Positions 8,610 through 13,560 of a DNA stretch of 13,560 nucleotides are shown here, in pieces. The DNA is from Mageeibacillus sp. UBA5770 (GTDB lineage Bacteria; Bacillota_A; Clostridia; Saccharofermentanales; Saccharofermentanaceae): NCBI GenBank assembly GCA_002418705.1, contig DIEQ01000132.1:1-13560 (forward strand). The letters are read 5' to 3'. A program made the translations under genes and the position numbers. The notes below the pieces were generated by a model. That model saw only the letters and a list, made by a program, of their open reading frames with translations. It did no database searches and was not told the origin of the DNA. Numbering within the stretch: the stretch's first letter is position 1; every line of letters starts with the position of its first letter.

Positions 8610-10361
8610 ATGGAATACAGAAAAATTGAAGTGCCCGATACCCTGAATTTAGCTGACAGGGCGGCTATTGCGTTAAATGCCATGATGGGCGTTGCTGACG
8701 AAGACAAAGGATTTATTCCGTTTTTCAGCGGTTTCTTTGCATCGGATCCTGCCTGGATGCGGCACGGGAACTGGGACTATGGTTCCAGTCACGGGCGTCT
8801 GGTCGATTCCATGACTCTTGTCAGGGCGATGACCGGTACGGAAGAAGGAAGAGAAATTGAAGATCATTATAAAGAAAATCTTCTTTCCTTTTTTAAGGAA
8901 GACGGGCTCAGTTACAGAAAAAACACATTTTCTGAGGAATTTATCAGGGCCAGCGGAGCTGCTTTTGAAGAAAGTGCTTCGATGATAGACCAGAGAGCCG
9001 TACTGCTGGGGCTTACGACATGGTTTATCGACACGGGTAACGAAGCCGTGAAAGAAAGAGCCGACAGACTAGTCGGTGCGCTCAGAAGAATTGCCTGCAA
9101 GGAAAGGGAGTCCTGGTATTATCCGGCTTCTGAATACACAGCACATGGCTGGCCTTCATTTGATGCGGTTGTTACGCGCCTTTGCCCCGATCCGTGCGCG
9201 ATGTGGGGAAGACAGGTAAATCCGCTCATTAGATATTATCAAAATACCGGAAACCGTGACGCCTTTGAATTATGCGAGAACTTTGTATCCAACATTGTGT
9301 ATAGAAGCGGTGCTTTTGCAGAAGACGGCAGCTGGAATGCGGGGCTTGGCTACCGTAACGGTCATTTCCATACGAGAATGGGCACACTGGCTTCACTGGC
9401 AAGATTTGCTGATTTTACTCACGATTCGTTTTTGCTGGACTGGGTAAAGAAATGTTACGACTGGGGACTATCCCACTGTACGTCTTTCGGATGGACGCCC
9501 GGTGACCTTCATGACCAGGGATACGAGCATGAGACCTGCACATTGGTCGATGCCATCGGAACGGCCATCACTCTTGCCAAAAACGGTTTCACTGAGTACT
9601 GGGGAACTGCCGAAAAATTCCTTAGAAACCAGCTGACCGAGGCCCAGATCCTCGATACGGGCTGGATTCATCAGTCGGATACAAAAGATAATGACATACC
9701 TGAGGACACAACGTACTACAAAGTCGCTGACAGGCTCAGGGGTGCTTTTGCCGGATACTCCGCCCCGAACGACTTCGTGTACAGCGGTCAGAAAGGACGC
9801 GGGCATATCATGGATGTCCAGACCTGCTGCGTTGCTTCCGGTACCCGCGGACTGTATAACGGCTGGAATAACATTGTCACAAAAGAGAACAACAGAGTCA
9901 GTGTAAATATGCTCCTCAACAGGTCATCGAAATGGGCAGATGTCTGCAGCTTCCTTCCCCATGAAGGTAAAATCGAAATATATGCCAGGGAAGATATCGA
10001 TGAACTTTGCATCAGAATTCCGGAATATGTTCCATATGGCTCTGTTATTGTAAAAAGAGAATTGTCAGATAATTCAACTGCAATAAGCGCCAGAGAACTT
10101 CCCTGGGTCCGGAAATGCTTCCTGAAGCTGTCCGGCATTCGAAAAGATGAAAAAGTAACGGTAGATTTTCCCGTCATTATGCGCAAAACGCTTGAAACAG
10201 CCGTTGATGATGTTTATGAGGCCGAATGGGCCGGTGATAATGTAATTAATATCACACCGGGTGGAGAATACTATCCGCTTTACAACCATATAACTCTTCT
10301 GAAGACAGCACCATCCGCAAGCACGCCTCTGTATCAGGGCAGCGAAAAGGATTTTGATTAA
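8610..10361 (+). CDS. GH127-like glycosidase (beta-L-arabinofuranosidase superfamily) with Cys/Zn motif
   Basis: A 583-residue cytoplasmic protein, predicted (alpha/alpha)6 barrel plus beta-sandwich, of the DUF1680/GH127 superfamily. The diagnostic residues are E308 and C310 in HETCTLVD and the pair C406-C407 in VQTCCVASGTRGL. These match the glutamate and three cysteines that bind zinc in Bifidobacterium HypBA1 (E338, C340, C417, C418), where C417 is the nucleophile. The HypBA1 acid/base glutamate, in a GEAF-type motif 16 residues before E338, is not visible. The equivalent stretch is shorter and reads GWTPGDLHDQGYEHETC, so D299 or E306 may substitute. Substrate may therefore not be arabinofuranose; known relatives act on L-arabinofuranosides and on aceric acid of rhamnogalacturonan II. 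ATG 8610 has TGAGGAG seven bases upstream and follows the BKACE stop by 11 bases. Confidence 0.78.
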   Translation: MEYRKIEVPDTLNLADRAAIALNAMMGVADEDKGFIPFFSGFFASDPAWMRHGNWDYGSSHGRLVDSMTLVRAMTGTEEGREIEDHYKENLLSFFKEDGLSYRKNTFSEEFIRASGAAFEESASMIDQRAVLLGLTTWFIDTGNEAVKERADRLVGALRRIACKERESWYYPASEYTAHGWPSFDAVVTRLCPDPCAMWGRQVNPLIRYYQNTGNRDAFELCENFVSNIVYRSGAFAEDGSWNAGLGYRNGHFHTRMGTLASLARFADFTHDSFLLDWVKKCYDWGLSHCTSFGWTPGDLHDQGYEHETCTLVDAIGTAITLAKNGFTEYWGTAEKFLRNQLTEAQILDTGWIHQSDTKDNDIPEDTTYYKVADRLRGAFAGYSAPNDFVYSGQKGRGHIMDVQTCCVASGTRGLYNGWNNIVTKENNRVSVNMLLNRSSKWADVCSFLPHEGKIEIYAREDIDELCIRIPEYVPYGSVIVKRELSDNSTAISARELPWVRKCFLKLSGIRKDEKVTVDFPVIMRKTLETAVDDVYEAEWAGDNVINITPGGEYYPLYNHITLLKTAPSASTPLYQGSEKDFD

Positions 10362-10448
10362 TCAGCCCTTCCGGACAGGAAATGCTGATAAGCTGATAAG
10401 ATGCAGACCCTGAATTGGTGTCAGCATCACGGGAAAGTAGAGTACTTC

Positions 10449-12041
10449 ATGATCAGTAATCCAATACTCAGGGGATTTCATCCGGACCCGAGCATAGTCT
10501 ATGCTGACGGAATATTTTATATTGCCAATTCAACCTTCGAGTATTTCCCCGGGATATCGATCTCTTCCTCAAAAGACCTGATGAACTGGAAAAAAGTCAG
10601 CTCGCCGCTTTCATCAGAGGACTTACTGGATTTGCGCGGTGTCCCACGGTCAGGAGGCATCTGGGCACCGTGCCTGACATATTCCGGCGGTTATTTCTAC
10701 CTTGTTTTTACCAATGTAAAAAGCTGGTCTGACGGACCTTTTAAGGATACACCGAACTTCGTTACCAGATCCCGGAACATAGAAGGACCCTGGAGTACAC
10801 CCGTATACCTGAACAGTTCCGGGTTCGATCCTTCACTTTTTCACGATGCTGACGGCAAAAAATACATAGTCAATATGGAATGGGATTACAGGGAAGATGG
10901 ACCGGGGCATTTTACCGGCATCCTCCTGACGGAAATCAATCCGGATACCTTCGAATGTATCGGAGAAGCCAGAAAAATATTTACGGGATCGGAACGGGGA
11001 CTTACGGAAGGTCCGCACCTGTATCAGCGCGGCGGGTACTATTATCTGCTTACCGCTGAGGGCGGTACATCCTATGATCATGCTGTTACGGCAGCAAGAT
11101 CAAAGCACATCGGGGGCCCTTATGAGCTTCACCCCAATACACATCTTATAAGTTCAAAGGGTATTCCTGAAAGTCGTCTGCAAAAAGCCGGGCACGGCAG
11201 CCTGTGCCAATCCGGAGACGGAAGATGGTGGCTTGCATTTTTGTGCGGCCGTCCGGTCGACCAGAGCATGAGCTGCATACTTGGCAGGGAAACAGCGATT
11301 ACAGATATCATATGGGAAGACGGATGGCCCTATCTGCCGGACAAATCATTGTCGCCGCCTGCCCGGGCCAGAGAACTTCACGGCTCGGCTGAATCCAATC
11401 AGAAGCCGGTTGATATTTCATACGATTTTACGTGTGAGGATTTCCGGTCGGATTTCATGTCACTGCGTGTTCCTGCAAAATACGAGATTTTCGAGGGGAA
11501 TACACTGCGCCTGTATGGCAGAGAGTCAATGGTTTCAAGACATTTCCAGAACATGCTTGTCCGCAGACAGACGGCCTTTCATTTTGAAGCAGTCACATGC
11601 GTATCGGTCAGCCGGAAGAATTTCCAGGTGATGGCCGGTCTGCTGTATCGCTATGACGAAGAAAACCAGTATTATCTGAGAATTGCCTATGACGAAAAAG
11701 CAGATGATTTTATGTTAGGCATTCTTGCCTTTGACCGAGGCAAATTTTCCCTCCCGATGGGGAAGAAGGAGATCCGCGTGGGGTCGGGACCGGTCAGGCT
11801 CAGGCTTGCCGTGCGTGGGATAGAAGGTCGTTTTTCGTATTCGACGGAAAACGGGGGCTGGACCGACATAAAGCTTAACGGAGAATTATACACGATCGAC
11901 GCTCGCAGAATATCGGATGAATACACCAGGGACGGCGGATTCACAGGTGCATTTGTCGGCATGAGCTGTCAGGATTTAGAATATGCAAGGTCGTACGCTG
12001 ATTTCCATTGCTTCGAATACCGGGAATTTGAAGCAGATTAA
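10449..12041 (+). CDS. GH43 family beta-xylosidase / alpha-L-arabinofuranosidase
   Basis: A 530-residue cytoplasmic glycosidase, the usual length for two-domain GH43 beta-xylosidases such as Selenomonas SXA. The N-terminal five-bladed propeller shows the three expected acids: D13 in GFHPDPS (base), D127 in GFDPSLFHDADG (pKa modulator) and E187 in LTEGPHLY (acid). These are almost the same positions as D14, D127 and E186 of SXA. A GRETAI motif precedes the C-terminal concanavalin-like beta-sandwich at about residues 325-530, which shapes the active-site pocket in this group. It releases terminal xylose or arabinose from short imported oligosaccharides. ATG 10449 was chosen because family homology begins at NPILRGFHPDPS. 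An ATG at 10401 would add 16 residues of no family likeness. The ribosome site is weak. It is the last gene of the operon. Confidence 0.93.
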   Translation: MISNPILRGFHPDPSIVYADGIFYIANSTFEYFPGISISSSKDLMNWKKVSSPLSSEDLLDLRGVPRSGGIWAPCLTYSGGYFYLVFTNVKSWSDGPFKDTPNFVTRSRNIEGPWSTPVYLNSSGFDPSLFHDADGKKYIVNMEWDYREDGPGHFTGILLTEINPDTFECIGEARKIFTGSERGLTEGPHLYQRGGYYYLLTAEGGTSYDHAVTAARSKHIGGPYELHPNTHLISSKGIPESRLQKAGHGSLCQSGDGRWWLAFLCGRPVDQSMSCILGRETAITDIIWEDGWPYLPDKSLSPPARARELHGSAESNQKPVDISYDFTCEDFRSDFMSLRVPAKYEIFEGNTLRLYGRESMVSRHFQNMLVRRQTAFHFEAVTCVSVSRKNFQVMAGLLYRYDEENQYYLRIAYDEKADDFMLGILAFDRGKFSLPMGKKEIRVGSGPVRLRLAVRGIEGRFSYSTENGGWTDIKLNGELYTIDARRISDEYTRDGGFTGAFVGMSCQDLEYARSYADFHCFEYREFEAD

Positions 12042-12218
12042 AATTTGCACTGTTTTTATGGCGATAAAAGATGAACGGAATTTCGCCTGAAATGAAAATC
12101 ATTTTGCAACAATCGAAAATATGTAGTTTTATATCTTTTTATTTGGTTAATATGTCTTGCAGAAGCCGAATTGCTAGTATACAATTGTTTCAATATAAGG
12201 AACGAAGGTGACTGCTAT
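12042..12218 (+). other. Non-coding gap between the glycan operon and the dehydrogenase
   Basis: This 177-base AT-rich stretch has no gene. Only a weak 5-base inverted repeat (GGCGA at 12060-12064 with TCGCC at 12083-12087) is seen, without a T-run, so I see no convincing terminator for the upstream operon. A promoter candidate lies near its right end, and a GAAGGTG ribosome site at 12204-12210 serves the next start. Confidence 0.7.
12157..12185 (+). promoter_or_regulatory. Candidate sigma-A promoter for the alcohol dehydrogenase
   Basis: TTGCAG at 12157-12162 and TACAAT at 12180-12185 are separated by 17 bases, a fair match to a -35/-10 pair, and the surroundings are AT-rich. Transcription would begin near 12192, giving a short leader before ATG 12219. 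An alternative -10 (TATACA, 12178-12183) leaves a 15-base spacer. Confidence 0.42.
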
Positions 12219-13263
12219 ATGGCAAGATTTACTATTCCCCGCAACATTTTTTATGGCAAGGGCAGTATGAATGAACTCGCCGATCTCCAGGGTTACAGCC
12301 GCGCTTTTATTGTTACCGGCGGAGTCATCCCAAAGTTGGGTCTGCTTTCTAAACTCGAAGATATCCTGCACTGCGGCGGTATGGAAACAGAAGCGTTCAT
12401 GGACGTTGAAAACGATCCGTCGATTGAAACGGTCATGGAAGGTGCACGCCAGATGCTCATATTCAATCCGGACATCATTGTCGCCATCGGCGGCGGATCC
12501 TGTATTGATGCAGCAAAGGCTATGTGGGTATTCTATGAATATCCCGAACTCACCTTCGAGAAAATACCCGATAACCAGCTACGACATTACTCCCGACATA
12601 GCCGTTCTTGATGAAGAAATAACGCAGACCATGCCTCCTTCCCTCGTTGCATACACAGGTATGGACGCTTTGTGCCATGCTGTCGAGGCCTATGTCGCTC
12701 TCGATCGCTCCAATTTCACAAACCCGCTTGCGATACATGCCATAAACGTAATCAGCGGCTATTTGTGTGACAGCTTCGACGGTGATCTCACGGCACGGGG
12801 AGAGATGCATATTGCCCAGTGCCTTGCCGGAATGGCCTTCACCAATGCAAAACTTGGAATAACCCATTCACTTGCGCACAAGATCGGCGGAGCCTATAAC
12901 ATTCCACACGGCCTTTGCAATGCGATCCTTATGCCATATGTAATAAAATACAACGCCAGAGACCGCGCCGCGATGCGCCACTATGCCAATATTGCCCGCC
13001 GGTTAGGTCTTGACGGTCAGCGTGAGATGAATCTGGTCAACTCACTGGTAAATACAATCAAAGATATGTCAGCATACATGCAGCTGCCATCCAATCTCGC
13101 AGATGCCGGTATAAGTGAGTTCAAGTTCAACATGGATAAGGAATACGTCGCACAGCAGGCATTCCTTGATGGCTGTACGGAAAGCAATCCGAGAAAGACA
13201 AGTCCTGAAGACCTGCTCGACATACTCGAGTGCGCCTACTATGGCAGACCTGTCATAATATAA
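12219..13263 (+). pseudogene. Iron-containing alcohol dehydrogenase, broken by an internal deletion/frameshift
   Basis: The N-terminal half runs from ATG 12219 (GAAGGTG ribosome site 8 bases upstream) and carries RNIFYGKGSM, the nucleotide-binding GGGS (residues 91-94) and YPELTFE. At about 12558-12566 the family reading switches from this frame to the +1 frame: the first frame goes nonsensical and stops at 12611. The second frame continues as KYPITSYDITPDIAVLDEE to the stop at 13263. That half keeps the expected metal ligands: D (12664) and H (12676) in GMDALCH, H (12865) in THSLAH and H (12907) in PHG. Compared with my memory of intact clostridial relatives, about 43 codons are missing at the junction, including the STSGT cofactor loop, so the protein should be inactive. 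Without the break it would resemble a type III dehydrogenase of about 385-390 residues acting on a short aldehyde or alcohol. An assembly error is possible. Confidence 0.85.
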
Positions 13264-13295
13264 GATCAGTTCGAATCTTCTTTCATTCATTCAGT

Positions 13296-13331
13296 AAAAA
13301 GGGGACACACCATGAAGGTATGTCCCTTTTT
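13296..13331 (-). terminator. Rho-independent terminator, copy 1 (better paired on the minus strand)
   Basis: A 10-base stem (13302-13311 with 13317-13326) with a 5-base loop is flanked by A5 at 13296-13300 and T5 at 13327-13331. On the minus strand every pair forms, using one U-G wobble. On the plus strand the same position is a C-A mismatch. This indicates that it serves the minus-strand tRNA-like sequence, while it may also stop plus-strand transcripts leaving the dehydrogenase. Confidence 0.85.
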
Positions 13332-13358
13332 GTTTCTGGCGGAGAAGGAGGGATTCGA
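13302..13358 (-). repeat. Direct repeat copy 1: terminator joined to a truncated tRNA-Ser-like 3' end
   Basis: The minus strand of 13337-13358 reads as the end of a tRNA: T-loop bases TCGAAT, T-stem CCCTC, acceptor strand CTTCTCC, discriminator G and encoded CCA. The G discriminator and the implied GGAGAAG partner suggest serine. Upstream on the minus strand the match to a tRNA stops inside the T-loop: the T-stem partner is absent and GC-rich sequence replaces it, so this copy cannot be a working tRNA. The same 22 bases plus terminator recur at 13503-13560, offset 201 bases. Confidence 0.75.
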
Positions 13359-13481
13359 CGCGGCCGTCGCTATCGCTAGCCCGCTGGCTCGTCGTCGCTG
13401 CCGCTTCTCCGCAGCCGCCTGTCAGACACCCACCGGGTGTCCTCCTTAACGGCGTCTGCCTTCCCAGGGTTCGAATCCCTC
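13348..13481. repeat. GC-rich structured segment bounded by an 11-base inverted repeat of T-arm sequence
   Basis: GAGGGATTCGA at 13348-13358 is the exact reverse complement of TCGAATCCCTC at 13471-13481; both are T-arm-like. The enclosed 112 bases are far richer in G and C than the operon. They hold several small perfect hairpins: 13356-13369 (5 pairs, CGGC loop), 13369-13380 (4 pairs), 13378-13389 (4 pairs), 13397-13415 (5 pairs) and 13425-13441 (GACACCC/GGGTGTC, 3-base loop). Some overlap and would be alternatives. A minus-strand open frame of 72 codons crosses this segment and both terminators, and I judge it spurious. Structured RNA or a miniature mobile repeat are both possible; I cannot name it. 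Confidence 0.65.
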
Positions 13482-13495
13482 TGTTATTTATCCGC

Positions 13496-13533
13496 AAAAA
13501 AAGGGACACACCATGAAGGTATGTCCCTTTTTT
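13496..13533 (-). terminator. Rho-independent terminator, copy 2
   Basis: The 25-base hairpin (13503-13512 pairing with 13518-13527, 5-base loop) is identical to copy 1, with A7 at 13496-13502 and T6 at 13528-13533. As in copy 1, pairing is complete only on the minus strand, where the run of T after the stem is the longer one. It directly follows the tRNA-like 3' end at 13539-13560. Confidence 0.85.
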
Positions 13534-13538
13534 ATTTG

Positions 13539-13560
13539 TGGCGGAGAAGGAGGGATTCGA
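13539..13560 (-). tRNA. 3' end of a probable tRNA-Ser, cut by the window edge
   Basis: On the minus strand these 22 bases read TCGAAT (T-loop), CCCTC (T-stem), CTTCTCC (acceptor strand), G and CCA, followed within about 10 bases by a strong terminator, as expected for a tRNA gene with encoded CCA. The body, including the anticodon, lies beyond the window. Because an identical but truncated copy sits at 13337-13358, this may be another repeat copy and not a working tRNA; serine is inferred from the acceptor sequence only. Confidence 0.45.

Noticed and set aside
10382..10427. Seven-base inverted repeat (ATGCTGA/TCAGCAT) and a tandem GCTGATAA before the GH43 gene
   Set aside because: The loop is 32 bases and no T-run follows, so neither terminator nor operator can be supported.
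12092..12108. Possible catabolite-repression (cre-like) site
   Set aside because: The spacing between the TG and CA ends does not fit the consensus and the central CG is missing.
12271..12560. Upstream extension of the second dehydrogenase frame as a separate gene start
   Set aside because: That part of the frame overlaps the true N-terminal coding frame and has no dehydrogenase likeness; real homology in this frame begins near 12561.
13291..13509. A 72-codon minus-strand open frame
   Set aside because: It begins inside one terminator and runs through the other, crossing hairpins and tRNA-like sequence; it is an accident of the repeat.
13302..13560. CRISPR-like repeat and spacer arrangement
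   Set aside because: There are only two copies with a 100-plus base structured interval, and the repeat is a tRNA end with terminator.

Overview
The window looks like a chromosomal fragment from an anaerobic Firmicute, probably a gut or rumen clostridium of the Lachnospiraceae type. The reasons are AGGAGG-type ribosome binding sites, tightly packed genes on one strand, middling base composition, clostridial-style carbohydrate genes and an iron-dependent alcohol dehydrogenase. This placement is inference from protein style only; there is no marker gene.

Positions 1-12041 read as one long plus-strand operon for importing and dismantling a plant-type glycan. It opens with the 3' end of one sugar ABC permease and a complete second permease. 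An intracellular (alpha/alpha)6-barrel hydrolase of the trehalase/GH63/mannosylglycerate-hydrolase type follows, then a large GH106-like glycosidase. Next come three tightly coupled metabolic genes: a four-carbon acid sugar kinase (DUF1537), an aspartate/glutamate-racemase superfamily protein, and a beta-keto acid cleavage enzyme (BKACE/DUF849). Two more glycosidases close the run: a GH127-like protein with a cysteine/zinc motif, and a GH43 beta-xylosidase/arabinofuranosidase. None of the hydrolases shows a signal peptide, so the likely scheme is import of oligosaccharides by the ABC transporter and hydrolysis in the cytoplasm. The unusual part is the kinase/racemase-like/BKACE trio inside a glycosidase operon. 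It suggests that one released component is a sugar acid, or is oxidised to one, and is broken down through a beta-keto acid intermediate. That route is an inference and I do not recognise it as a described pathway.

Positions 12042-12218 are non-coding and hold a plausible sigma-A promoter. It precedes an iron-containing alcohol dehydrogenase (12219-13263) that is broken: the N-terminal half and the metal-binding C-terminal half are in different frames, and the segment expected between them is missing.

The right end (13296-13560) is non-coding and structured. Two copies of a minus-strand terminator joined to a serine-tRNA-like 3' end lie 201 bases apart. Between them is a GC-rich segment bounded by an 11-base perfect inverted repeat made of tRNA T-arm sequence and filled with small hairpins. 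The second tRNA-like copy runs off the window and may be a genuine tRNA-Ser.
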